Below, piece after piece: positions 11,569-23,084 of a stretch of DNA of 64,000 nucleotides. Origin of the DNA: Parasponia andersonii. Lineage: Eukaryota; Streptophyta; Magnoliopsida; Rosales; Cannabaceae. Numbering within the stretch: position 1 is the stretch's first letter; the number at the start of each line of letters is the position of its first letter. The notes beneath the pieces are model-generated. The model was not told the origin of the DNA and ran no database searches. It saw only the letters and a program-made list of their open reading frames with translations. The stretch lies in contig JXTB01000098.1 in NCBI GenBank assembly GCA_002914805.1, forward strand, positions 912,907 to 976,906, given 5' to 3'. Position numbers and translations under genes: made by a program.

Positions 11569-13717
11569 TGTCACGACCCAAAACCCGAGCTAGTGGCAAA
11601 AGGGAAATTTCACAAAGATGGGAAATTCCTTGATTTATTTGAAAAGTGTGGAAAAAATTTTAATTTTATAAACAGTCCATTTAAATAAAATAATCAGAAT
11701 TTCATCCAGTGAACTACTCCCACATTTCGTATACACTATTAAACATAGTTTGAATAATAATTAAAAAGCACGAAGACAAATATAAGTCCAAGCATCACTA
11801 TCATCCACAACAAAAGTCAAATACCAGAATGGCATACATAAGTTCGCAGACAAAATAGAAAGCAGTAATCTTAGTTCAATGCTAATATAAAACCCAAATA
11901 GTCCAAAGACTACGATAACAAACTCCTAGCATTACCAAGAGATGAATTGCAATCCAGATGACCTCTTACTCCTCTTGATCACCAAGATCGCACTGTACAC
12001 CACCTGAGGAAGAAGGTGGGGGTGAGCATAAAATGTCCAGTAGGAAAAATAATTACCCAGTAGAAAACATTTTTGTGATGGAGAATTTTTACATAGTTAG
12101 TTAGTCCAAAACATACACATATATATATAATCCAAACCGGAAATCCATATATATATATATAAAGCAGTATAATCAAAACTATTCAATTCATATGCACATG
12201 ATACAAATCAACCCATACCCATGAGCTCTCATCCTCTCATCTGTAGAAACCCAGGATGATGGTACTAAGTGTACCTAACAGCCTGCCTGATACCTAAACC
12301 CATACCCGGAGGGGACCCCTATGTGTCGCCTACCAAACCTAGAATGGCAACTAAATTGCCTACGCCTGCCAAATGGGGAGGTAATCAAAAGTAACAGAAC
12401 CCCACGCGGGTGTACGGACTCTCACCGACGGTGGGGTACACAGCGCCATACTGTAAACCCATGATGCTAACACGGTGCTCATGTATGATCCTATGACATG
12501 TGTAATACAGAACTAAAGTGTGAAAATAATCGTGCTCTGGTTTTTCGGTAGAATCAGCGTACTAAGTTTTTTATAGAAAAATGGGCAGCATAACGGCCCT
12601 ATTTTTAATATACCCAAAATAAGCTATACTGAGAAATTCCCAGAGCAATACAGCATATATTTCATACAACCAATTCCCATCATAGATATTTAAATCATCT
12701 AGAAATCACACTTATTCTCATATGTTGGTGAAAGTAAGTTTGATTCAAAAACGATATAAAACACAGGTAATTAAATCTCTACCTCGCTCGAATAGCAATA
12801 CCACGCTATTGAATCCTCAAGGTGTCGTTGACGATTATCCGGAGGGTCGAGAACCAATTTTAAGCCCTCGATTGTCCCCTTACGAAAAATCAACTTCTCA
12901 CCGAAACTTTAATTCCACAAACAGACCTCTTCACTGAATAGTATCCAAAATAGCTAGGTTAGACATAGAATTTGTCCAATTCGGGTCCGGGCCCACACCG
13001 AACCGGCGGCACTCAAAACGAGACAAATCTCGACCGTCTGATCTTGATTTTCGTGCCGATCATCAAACAATACAATATATATATATATCAAACTTCTCCA
13101 TTTTCTGAGTACATTCCAAAAATGAGGTCAAAAATACAATCCAATGGCCGGATCACAAACAACAACTATAAACTCGAAATATCCAAAAATGACAACTTTC
13201 AATCCGGGCAAAATGGGGTTGAGATATATATACCTTGGTGATCCTTGCGATGCGACAAATCCAACGGGACCAGTTGAGGTCGAATGGTGACCGGAATCGT
13301 CGCCGGCGGCCAAAATTCTGATTCGACCTCTTGGAGATTTTCTGGCTTTGCAGGCAACGGTGTCGATCGGGGACGGATGACGCGGCTTCAGCATCGCACG
13401 GGAAAGCTCTGCCGGTCGGTTGCACAGGCGAACAACGGCGGTGCCTCCTACGGCAGTCTGGTGTCGACGGCAGAGAGAGACTCGAGAGAGAGAAAGAGAT
13501 CGGGGGGGAAGAGAGAGAAGAGAGAGAGAGAGAGAAATGAATGAACAGGCCACGTGGCCTGTTTTGGATCCCAAATTTCAAATCTCTATCAATCTAGTCT
13601 CCCAAAATTGTAATTTAATCCTTCTGCACAAAAATTTTGCAAATTAATCCCTCCAATATTATATCTGAAAACTTGGTAAAATGTCCAAATTACCTTCGAA
13701 AATTTCGGGTTTTTACA
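11569..13717 (-). repeat. 5' LTR of the chromodomain Gypsy element
   Basis: The 2,149-bp LTR pairs with 5248-7447 and shares both termini. It carries the promoter for the minus-sense transcript. It is followed on the right by the AATAT duplication (13718-13722). Confidence 0.93.
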
Positions 13718-13722
13718 AATAT

Positions 13723-14494
13723 GTCTTTGAAACATAAGAAAATGTCGCGGGCTACTAGCCTACTCCTAAGTTTTTCATGCAATATTGATTTTTCAATTTA
13801 CTTCTCAAAGAAAATTGACTACAAAATTTGTATGATCTTTTAATATCATGGATCCAATTGGCTTAGTGCTAATAAAAACATATGAGCTGACCTTATTGAT
13901 TAACAGATATATTATAGTCTAAACGTCATTGAGTATAGCTTTTTTTTTTTTTGGGACGTTATGTTATATACAATTACTTTTTTTCATTATTTACAATAAA
14001 AAAGAGGCGCATCATAATCCTTTAATATTGGGGTGGATCCTATGATGAGGTACCCACGTACGTGTCTCACTTAAATAAATAGTAATGATATACATAATCT
14101 CATTCATACTATTCTATAAGATAATGGTGAATGAAAATGGTGAAATAATAGCCATAACGTAAATTTAGATCTATTTAATTTAAATCAATAACATGATTGA
14201 ATTTTTCAAAATGGTCGTATGTATATTATCAACACAATTATTGATCACACCATCCATAAACAAAGTTGGTTCCCAAAAATTTAGTGAAGTGGAAAACTCC
14301 TACTTTTAGTATATATTATTATTATGGTCAAATGTACGTATATACTTTTAGAATGTAACATCTTTAAAAAAAAAAAAAAGAGAAAACAATAATAATTATT
14401 ATAGTAATAAGAAAAGAATAAAAATACCCGTATTACGTACTTTCTCACTTGAAAATTCTTTTGATTGTTAAATATTTGGTATTAGTATCTCTTC
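13723..14494. other. Intergenic sequence
   Basis: AT-rich sequence with homopolymer runs near 13940 and 14360. No gene or TE terminus was recognised. Confidence 0.5.
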
Positions 14495-14497
14495 TTA

Positions 14498-14973
14498 GGG
14501 ATCGTTTGGTATGAGATAATCTTTAAGTAGAAATATGTATTTCAATGCATCTTCATATTTGATACCATTTTTATATCTAGTAAAGTAATCACATCGGGAA
14601 TCAAATCCTCTTAAGTATGGATCATCTTAAAGTTACCAAAATATATAGATTTTAAATGATCTCTATCTAAAACTCACATTAAAAAATAAAACAAATAAAA
14701 ATATAACATTCTAGGAATCATAGCAAATTATTTTATTTTATACGAACAAATTTTATTATTTTATAAGGAATTTAATTTTTTAATTATTTTTTAATTTTAA
14801 TTTAAGCACATTTCCATGCGCAACCAAACACAATTATCTAACATCCCAAGAATTATAAACAAGAAAACTGTGTGTAATCAAACACAATTATTCTGGATAT
14901 CAGACAATTATATCACCATCTTCAGCATTTCCATTAATTTGAAAATTAGGATTATCTTGTACCAAACGGTCCC
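14498..14973. mobile_element. Tourist-like (PIF/Harbinger) MITE
   Basis: The 476-bp non-coding element has terminal inverted repeats GGGATCGTTTGGTATGAGAT and, on the reverse strand, GGGACCGTTTGGTACAAGAT. It is flanked by TTA on both sides (14495-14497, 14974-14976). A 3-bp TTA/TAA duplication and GGG..GTTTGGT termini are the hallmarks of PIF/Harbinger-derived MITEs. It needs a transposase supplied in trans; none is in this window. Confidence 0.9.
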
Positions 14974-15138
14974 TTAATGAATTCTTTTGGCAATAGCCCA
15001 CAAGAAAGAAAACAATAAAAGATACAGATTTCCTTATGTCGGCAAGGTAAATCTAGTAATTTGAAAATTTGTTAAAACATTTGCAATTAAAAGGTCTAGT
15101 TATTAGCTCATTAATACCAACAATAAAGTTTGATTCAC

Positions 15139-15937
15139 TCTTCAACATTTGTTCTCTTACGAAGTTTTATTAGAGAGGTTGAGTCTCTGATTTCTAGCTC
15201 TACTGGCTCTATGTTTAACTCTATAACAGACCTCTTAATTTTTGCGAGAGTTTCAGGTCAAAGATAGGACTCAAAAGGCACCAAGACCTCCTCTTCTGTC
15301 ATGGGTCAAGGTCAACACTGATGATTCTGCTTCTGGCTCACTAGGTCCTTCTAGATATTCAGGGGTGTTTTAGACTCATAAAGGGTTTGTTCGCGGATGT
15401 TTCTCTATCCCTTTAAGAATTAGCTACGCTTTTGAGGTAGAATTGGCAGTGCTGATTCATACGATTGATTTTACTTGGAAATATGAATGGCAGTGTCTTT
15501 GCTTAGATAGTGATTCAATTTACGTGGTTTCATTTATATTGACCTGTTCTTTTAAAGTTCTTTTCCGTTGGAGATCAACTTGGTGTAGGGGTATAGGGCA
15601 TTGTGGTATATTGCTAATATAGATTTTATAGTCAGTCTTATCTATCGCGAAGGTAATAGTGTAGCAGATTATTTTACTTTTTGTGCTCCTTCCTTTATTT
15701 GTTTTACTTAGTGGTGGTCCGCTCTATATTTTATTTTATCTTTTGTTTACAACGATTCTATTGTGAAACCTAATTATCAGTTTCGCTGATTTTATTTCGT
15801 TTTATATTTCTGTTTCGCTGATTTTATTTCTCTTTATATTTTTTTATCTTGAGAGGTCAGATTTTTGCCCCCCTCTGACTCAGTTTCTTCTTTTACTTTT
15901 TCTTTTAATTTAATTTTCCTCTAGGTTCGTAAAAAAA
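15139..15937 (+). mobile_element. 5'-truncated L1-type LINE (RNase H end)
   Basis: The 3' part of a LINE ends in poly-A (from 15931) and is bracketed by a 14-bp target duplication AAAGTTTGATTCAC (15125-15138 and 15938-15951). The translation shows a plant LINE RNase H domain (WVKVNTDDSASG, FVRGCFSIPL, YAFEVELAVLIHTIDF, LDSDSIYVVS) interrupted by stops. It is homologous to the end of the LINE at 24.6-25.4 kb. 5' truncation plus a long duplication is the signature of target-primed reverse transcription. Confidence 0.92.
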
Positions 15938-16182
15938 AAAGTTTGATTCACCTACACTTCCAAAAAAAAAAGAAAAAGTTTGATTGCATACAGCTCTAGA
16001 TTGGAGTCTCGACCAATTAATTTCTTTTAATTAATGAACCTTATTTATTGATTATAAAAATATGATATTTTCGTGCAGTTTTTTTTTTATTTATGTTTGT
16101 TTTTTTAACAAGAAACTAGCCACTAACATTTGAGACTCTTCATTTCCCAAAAAAAAAAAATTGACTCTTATTTGTCCCATGA

Positions 16183-18956
16183 TGTAACATCCCCCGATTC
16201 CATACATGTACGTAAGGGTATTTGTATAAATATTTAGTGAAATCGGGAGAAGTTACTCGACTTAGAACTGATAAAATCGGGGAAAATTAAAACTTTTTAG
16301 AAGGAAAAAAGGAAATTTCCACTCATAATTATACATACTCTAATGTATACATATATACACCCTCGGTAAGTGGGTCTTTCATGAAAGTTACATAATGTAC
16401 ACACACAAAATAGGTACAAAATCGTCTATCAGAAAACCACAGCGTCAAAATACTCATATACACAAGCCGCAGTCAGAAAGTCAGCACTCCTCCTCTAACT
16501 CACATATCATCCGTACCTTCTACAATGTAAGAATATTAATGAGTATAAAACTCAGTAAGTAACGTATGCAGATGCAGAGTACATATAACATGAAATAAAT
16601 GGTCATATGGTTGGGATCCCTGTGTATATTGTATTGCCTGATAAGACCGTGAATTGCGTACTGAGTCACTCAGAGAACGTATAACATATCACGAGCTATA
16701 TGAAGGTCTTGAGCCCCAAAAATCCCCTCTGTGTACAGTAGAGGTCCACCCCATACCGCCGTCAGAGTGTTTCCGAAGGAACCATAGTGTCCCCGAAAGG
16801 ACCAGAGTGTTCCCGAAGGAACCAAAGTGTCCCCGAAGGAACCATATCACATATTTGGGCGCTGGCCCGCCACATCCTATTCACCAATACTCGTCGGGCA
16901 ATACAAATACACCACGCGTTAATGTCTCATGCAAGACTAACTAACAGATATGTACATACACATATCCAAATATTTTACATTCACAGTAAATAAAGAATTT
17001 CTTACATTGCAGATGTAACGTTACTTACCTTATGTCCGACAGAAAAGATAGTGAAAAGGGTCAGTATCCTCAGTGATAAGGTGTGTGGAAGACCTGATAT
17101 CAATTTTATCACTAGAATGATTACTATAATGTAAAATGCTTAAAGAAAGCAACCACAAGCATAAATCACAACTTTCACAAAATCAGGAAATCTAATCACA
17201 AAATGAACCGAAATGGCACATACTTTCATAAAAACTAGTCCATTTGCTTCTAAATATTACCATTTGATTTTAAAAATATTTGGACAGCACCTCCCCTATT
17301 TTTAGGACATTCCCACATGATTAAAATCATAGTTTAAGATCTACAATAATAATTCATAAGTCAATTCCCACATATACACCTCAAAGAGGATCATTTATAA
17401 CAACTTAGGTGCACTTGAATTCTTTTCAGTTTAAACAAAGTTTAAAACCACTTTTACACTTGTATATCATCATAACCAGCCAGTAAATAGGTGTAATCTA
17501 CATAAAAGGATCAATGTCTTACACATTCCAAGTAATGAAATCAAATTACAAGTGTAGACAACTTATTCCAACAATGAAAATACTTGAATCCACAAATAGC
17601 AAACTTTGGGGCTTTAAGTCTAACTTTAATCCTCCACTTAAATTCTATGTTTTCAACTATATATAAGGTTTTCTAGGACCTTTATTCATCAAATAAAAGC
17701 TTTGATTTAAGGGCTAATGCAATAGAAATAAATTACCAATTCCAAATTCCATAAAAACCTCACCTTGACTAGTTTGAACCTTTGTTGAAGCTCTTGCCTT
17801 CTTCTTCCACAAAACTGATTTCTATGGCTTAGAAATTGATCTTAGGACTCAAGAGGACCTAGAGGAATCATTATTTAAGTGGTATCACGTAGAGAATTGA
17901 AATAATAAAACAAAACCTAGGAAGGAGAATTAGTAGAATTACCTTGACTAGTTTGGACCTATCTTGCTTTCTTGAGCTCCAAATTGAGTTCTACTATTTG
18001 GAAACTCTTGGAAATGGTTAATAGGAGCTGAGAGAAGTCTAAAAATTAGTGGGAGAGTTTCAGGTCGTGGCTGGAGAGAAAGGAGAAGAAAGTGACCAGA
18101 TTTGGTCCAAAAGTGATACTTAATAACTAAGAAATGGCATAACTTAAGTTCTAAGGGGTATTTTGGGAATTTTGCACCTTACTTTCCATGTTTCCAGCTC
18201 TAAAACATCCTTAGCATACTCACCACATTGCTGGTCCATCCTATACACCCAAGTGTAGACCAAAATGGTGAAACCTAGCTTAAGAGGTGAAAACTAGTCA
18301 TACTTTGACCTATAATTCCATATGGCCAATCTTATAGTAATCTAGTGAAACCTAGCCCCATAACCAATCATTAAATATAAAAATAAATCAATTAGACTCC
18401 AATTAATAATGCAAACAAAGTATCAATGCCTAATTATTAGAGTGCACAAAGATGACATTACGTGATTAAGCTTAATCTAAGCTAGCTTAGTGTAATTAAA
18501 CACAGTTCAATACAGTAACTGCCACCTCGTGCTTACCTGAAACCAAAATTTTGGAAAATGCTAGAAATGGTTTCTATACATTAAATAAAAGCTATTTGAA
18601 GTTTTAAACGCACAGTCAATTTGGCTCCATAAAGCGTGAAAAATGCATTTTACCGAAAAACTACTATTTGACCAAGTTATCAATAGATATAATTTTAATG
18701 CATGTTCGTATAGTATTACTATTCATAAATGTATTCTTTGTCCCTTCACACACCAAGCTCTCTCTCTTTGAGGGTACTGAATCTTTACATTGCATGGGAG
18801 CCCTTCCACAAATATTAGTATAATAATACAGATCATTTAACAATCAGAATGAGTAATTTACCATGAAATTGATACTAGTTGTTTGATATGTCTATTATGC
18901 AATATGAATATGTTTATTATTGGATTATTATGTATGTGAGAATTTTGGGCATCACA
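16183..18956. mobile_element. Solo LTR A, 2.77 kb
   Basis: It starts TGTAACATCCCCCG, ends GGGCATCACA, and is bounded by the 5-bp duplication CATGA (16178-16182 and 18957-18961). There is no internal domain, primer site or polypurine tract. A second copy (20109-23084) shares termini and long stretches, for example 17200-18660 against 21340-22790. It is best explained by recombination between the LTRs of a full element. Sense is probably minus, by analogy with the Gypsy LTR ending GTGACA. Confidence 0.87.
16766..16845. repeat. 4 x 20-bp tandem repeat in solo LTR A
   Basis: Four adjacent 20-bp units resemble AGTGTCCCCGAAGGAACCAT with 1-4 differences each. They are not seen at the matching place in solo LTR B. 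Confidence 0.9.
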
Positions 18957-18961
18957 CATGA

Positions 18962-19297
18962 GATGCAACCCGGCCCATAAATATTCACTTCTGTCCTACT
19001 TTCAAAATGTGTGTATATATATGTATAGGTTATATATGTATATATATGTATATAATGTGTTATATAATTTTATACCTTGTGAATGTATAGGCCAATGATT
19101 AGTGGCAGATCGATCATTACTTAATTAGCAAATCTTCACCAAAAGTTCTATAAAACACATAAGCTAAGCACTTCATTCAAGTAATTAAAAGCAGCATCTA
19201 AAGCTTTATTGATAAGATTAACCTTTAGGTTTAAGTGCATGCGCGCGGCAAAATGGAGATCCATTTTAAACATCAAAAGATATCTCTATTGTGAATC
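18962..19297. other. Short intergenic spacer
   Basis: AT-rich with (TATG)-like runs near 19015-19055. No gene was recognised. Confidence 0.45.
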
Positions 19298-19319
19298 TCT
19301 TTTTATGCATATGTGTGTT

Positions 19320-20108
19320 CATATTACTGTTTATGCTATTAATTATTACACCTCCTTATTATCTGAGTCGCCTTATTATTCAGGTGATCTTTCTATTATT
19401 CGTGAATATGTTCTTTGTTTAGTTATCTCATTAGATAATACTGTTATGTCATGCCTTCCACTTGAGCAAGAAATTCGAAACACTGTTTTTGATATGGACC
19501 TTTCTAGTGTGCTAGGACCAGAAGGATATATTGGGAATTTTTCCGCTCTTATTGGTCTATTGTAGGTGATAATTTTGTTTCAGCAGTTCAGGAGTTCTTT
19601 CACACTAGTAAAATATTCCCTAGTGTTAACTCAAATTTTATAGTTCTTATTCCAAAGTTCAATGAGGCAAATAAAATGGAGTAGTTTTGTCCTATAGCTT
19701 TAAGGAATTTCTTTTTCATTACTAAAATTCTGCTACTAGATTGGGTCCTATGAGTTCTCGAATTATCTTTTTGAATTAGTTTGGTTTTGTCCAAAGTAGA
19801 CAAATGGGCGATTGTATAATAAGAGCTTCTGAATGTTACAACTCCTTAGGCAACTCGGCTTTCGGTCGTCATGTTGCTTTAAAGATTGATATTTGCAAGG
19901 CTTTTGACTATATTGGTTGATCTTTTGTTTTAGAGGTTCTTCGGTCCTTCGGCTTTTTGGATACCTTCATCGATTGGGTTTCAAATAATTTTAACTCAGC
20001 TCGCATCTTTGTGCTTCTTGATGGGACTCCTAATGGTTTTTTTCCTTGCTCTCGAGGAGTCAGGCAAGGTGATCCTTTTTCCTTTTTACTCTTTTGCTTT
20101 TTTGTTGA
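19320..20108 (+). pseudogene. LINE ORF2, N-terminal part of reverse transcriptase
   Basis: The conceptual protein has LINE RT landmarks in order: YYTSLLSESPYYSGDLS, VQEFFHTSKIFPSVN, FIVLIPK (near 19645), NQFGF-like and MGDCIIRAS residues, ALKIDICKAFD (the catalytic F-D block near 19880), and GVRQGDPFSFLLF (20060-20095). Several stops and frameshifts are present. The frame stops at the solo LTR boundary and resumes at 23085. Confidence 0.88.
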
Positions 20109-23084
20109 TGTAACATCTCCTAACTTAACCATATTGTCATATACAGTCAAACTATAAAGTATTATTCTTTCTTAAGCATTATCTTTTGTTTTGATAAAAA
20201 GGTGGGCAAATTTTGAACTTCCTAAAACCTTTAAACAAAAGCAAATGCATGACATTTCTTGTTAAAAGTGTCTTTATAAAATGTACAATCAAAAGAGGTT
20301 TTCACCAGTCTATTTTGCCATCAACACTAGTATTTACATTACACCAAAATATCTCAAAACAAAAATGTCACTCACAGGTCAAGCTCGTCTACATCTGTAT
20401 GATCATGGCGACAAAAGGCAAGCCAGGCAATCAGGTAGTCAATACCAAAATGTGCCTTCTCATCTGCATCACAAGACTAAAATGAGCTAAAGCTCAGTAA
20501 GTAAAACTATACATGCTTATGAATTCTTTAAAATCTCATAAAGTTCCTATTGTATCCTTTTCTTTCTTAAACATGTGAGTCTATGCATTTTCCTTAAAAA
20601 TTACTCTTAGTTGGGCCCCTTAGTATATTGCTTGTCCTGTAAGTCGATACGCCGTGATAACATTAGGCGGAACTCTGGCCAAGAGTAAAAATAAAGTGCG
20701 ACCATCGTGTGAGGTTTTTGAAAACTCTTTCCCTCATCAAAGGGGCATCCCACACTACGCTAATCTTATCCAGCTTCAACGAGACACATCATAAGATTCG
20801 CAAATCCCGCTTCAACGGGAGAGTCTACATCAACAGACTTACCTATCCAGCTCCGACAGACTAACAATTGCCATTAAAACTTATCTTATAAAATTGGTAC
20901 AATGGTACTCACTTTCAAATACCCTTATAATAAAAGTCTCTATTTGCATGCAAAACATGCCATGCACATGTCATTTCATAACTTTCAAGAATAAGTAAGT
21001 TTCACATAAATACATCTTCTATATAGTTCTTATGATACAGTTGTAAGTCTTTACTTACCTCGTGTCCTGAATAAGAATTGATAGGAAAGAGTCAATATCC
21101 TCTAGAGATTAGTGTGCTAATCATCTGTCATAAGTTACTATTATTCAAGATGCACATTTTACAAAAAGAATGCATTAAGATACTTGAACAAGACCGAAAT
21201 CAGAACTTTTACCAATTTAGGAAACTTAATCTTAAAAGGATTAAGGAGTGTATAAATCACTTAAGGTACTTAGCAGCCAATATCTAGCATTGAAAAACTA
21301 TTCAAAAGTAGTAAAATATGAATGCTAGTTCATTAGCACAAAAATGATCCAAAATGGCACATAATTTTGTAAAACTAGTCCATTTGCTTCTAAATGGTAC
21401 CATTTGGTTTTAAAAATATTTGGACAGCACCTCCCCTATTTTTAAGACATCTCTACATGATTAAAATCGTGGTTTAAGACCTGCAATAGCAATCAACAAA
21501 CCAATTCCCACATATACAAATCAAAAGAAACACCTAGGATAACATAGAAGCACATTTCAAATCTTTTTCGGTTTAGACAAGTTTAAAACAATTTGTGCAC
21601 TTGTCTATGGCTACCAACAGCAGCTAAATTAATGGAATAAATAACAGAATCCATGAAATATCCATTGCAAGTTGAGAAAATCAGATTACAATTATAGAAA
21701 GCTTAATACACCCACGGAAACACTTGAATACACAATTAGCAAATTTGGGGCTCTAGGTGTAACTTGAATTTCTCACTTAAATTTAATATTTCCAGCAATA
21801 TATAAGGGTTACTAGAACCATTATTTATCAAATAATTGCTTTGGTTTAAGGGCTAACACAAAAGAAATTAACTATAAGTTCAAAATCATATATAATGCTC
21901 ACTTTGACTAGTTTGAGCTTTTGTTGGAGTTCTTACCTTCTACCTCCACCAAACTGATTCTCTAGGCTTATAATTAGATTTTTCGACTTAAGAAGACCTG
22001 AAGAAACCATTATTTAAGTAGGAACAAGTAGAGAATTAAAATTAAAAGACAAGACTTAGAAAAAAGAACTTAATAGAATTACCTTGACTAGTTTTGGTGT
22101 ATCTTGCTTTCCAGGGCTCCAATTTGAGTTCTACCATTTGGAAACTCTTGAAAATGTTTGAGGGAAGTTGAGAGAATTCAGAAAAAGCATTGGAGAGTTT
22201 TAGGTCATGGCAAGAGAGAAAGGGAAAGCAAATGACCAGATTTGACCCAAAATCAACACTTAATGGCTAAGAAAAGGTATAACTTAAATTCTAAGGGGTA
22301 TTTTGGATATTTTACATATTACTTTCCATGTGTTCAGCTCTAAAACATCCTTACCATAGTCACCACATTGCTGGTCACTCCTATACACCCAAGTGTAGCC
22401 AAAGTTGGTGAATCCTATCTTAGAAAGTGAAAACTAGTCATACTTTGACTTATGATCCTATATGGCCAATCTTATTGTAATTTGGTGGAACCTAGCCCCT
22501 TAACCAATCATTAAACATAAAAAGAAAGTCAATTAGACTCCAATTAACAATGCAAACATAATATTAGCACTCAATTATTAGAATGCACAAAAATGACATT
22601 ACGCGATTAAGCCTAATATAAGCTAGCTTAGTGCAACTAAATACAAATTAGTATCATGAATGCCTGGAGCCGATAAATAAAATGCTATAAATGAGTCCTA
22701 GACATTGAATCAAGCCTATTTGACATGTTAAACACACCGTGAATTCGGCTCCGAAATGCGTGAAAATTATATTTTACCGAAAAACCTCTATTTGACCAAG
22801 TTTTCAACAAGTACGATCTTAATGCATGTGCACATAGTATTGCTTTCATAATTGTATTCTTTGTTCTTTTAGTACACCGAGCTCTCTCTAAGAATATTGA
22901 ACCTTTACACTGCATTGGGACACTTCGATAATCATTAGTGTAATAATATGTATATAAATGCACATAACATAATGAATGAGTATGTTACTACAAAACTAGT
23001 ATTAACGACTTCTAGATGTCTAATATGCAATTAAAACATATTTATTATTGGCTTAAGATGCAAGTGAGAATATTGGGCACCACA
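20109..23084. mobile_element. Solo LTR B, 2.98 kb, inside the LINE
   Basis: It starts TGTAACATCTCC, ends GGGCACCACA, and is flanked by GTTGA (20104-20108 and 23085-23089). Removing it and one GTTGA rejoins the LINE RT frame directly. It contains no pol or gag. It is from the same family as solo LTR A. Confidence 0.92.

Larger units (their letters stand above)
5248..13717 (-). mobile_element. Chromodomain Ty3/gypsy retrotransposon (Tekay/Del-like), complete structure, decayed coding
   Basis: The 8,470-bp element on the minus strand has two long LTRs, a primer-binding site, a polypurine tract and a 5-bp target duplication AATAT on each side (5243-5247 and 13718-13722). In sense, the LTR starts TGTAAAAACCC and ends GGGTCGTGACA. 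Domains run gag, protease, RT, RNase H, integrase, chromodomain, which is the chromovirus order. A C-terminal chromodomain together with a TGGTATCAGAGC primer site fits the Tekay/Del clade. All domains carry stops or frameshifts and the gag core is deleted, so it cannot be autonomous. The two LTRs differ at many sites and by about 50 bp in length, so the insertion is not recent. Confidence 0.93.

Noticed and set aside
16766..16845. CRISPR-like array
   Set aside because: Head-to-tail 20-bp units without unique spacers, in a plant LTR.
16654..16944. 96-codon plus frame with repeated PKEP/VPE motifs
   Set aside because: The peptide repeats only reflect the 20-bp DNA tandem array inside solo LTR A.
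22685..22963. 92-codon minus-strand frame in solo LTR B
   Set aside because: No counterpart frame in solo LTR A and no known motif; it lies wholly inside an LTR.
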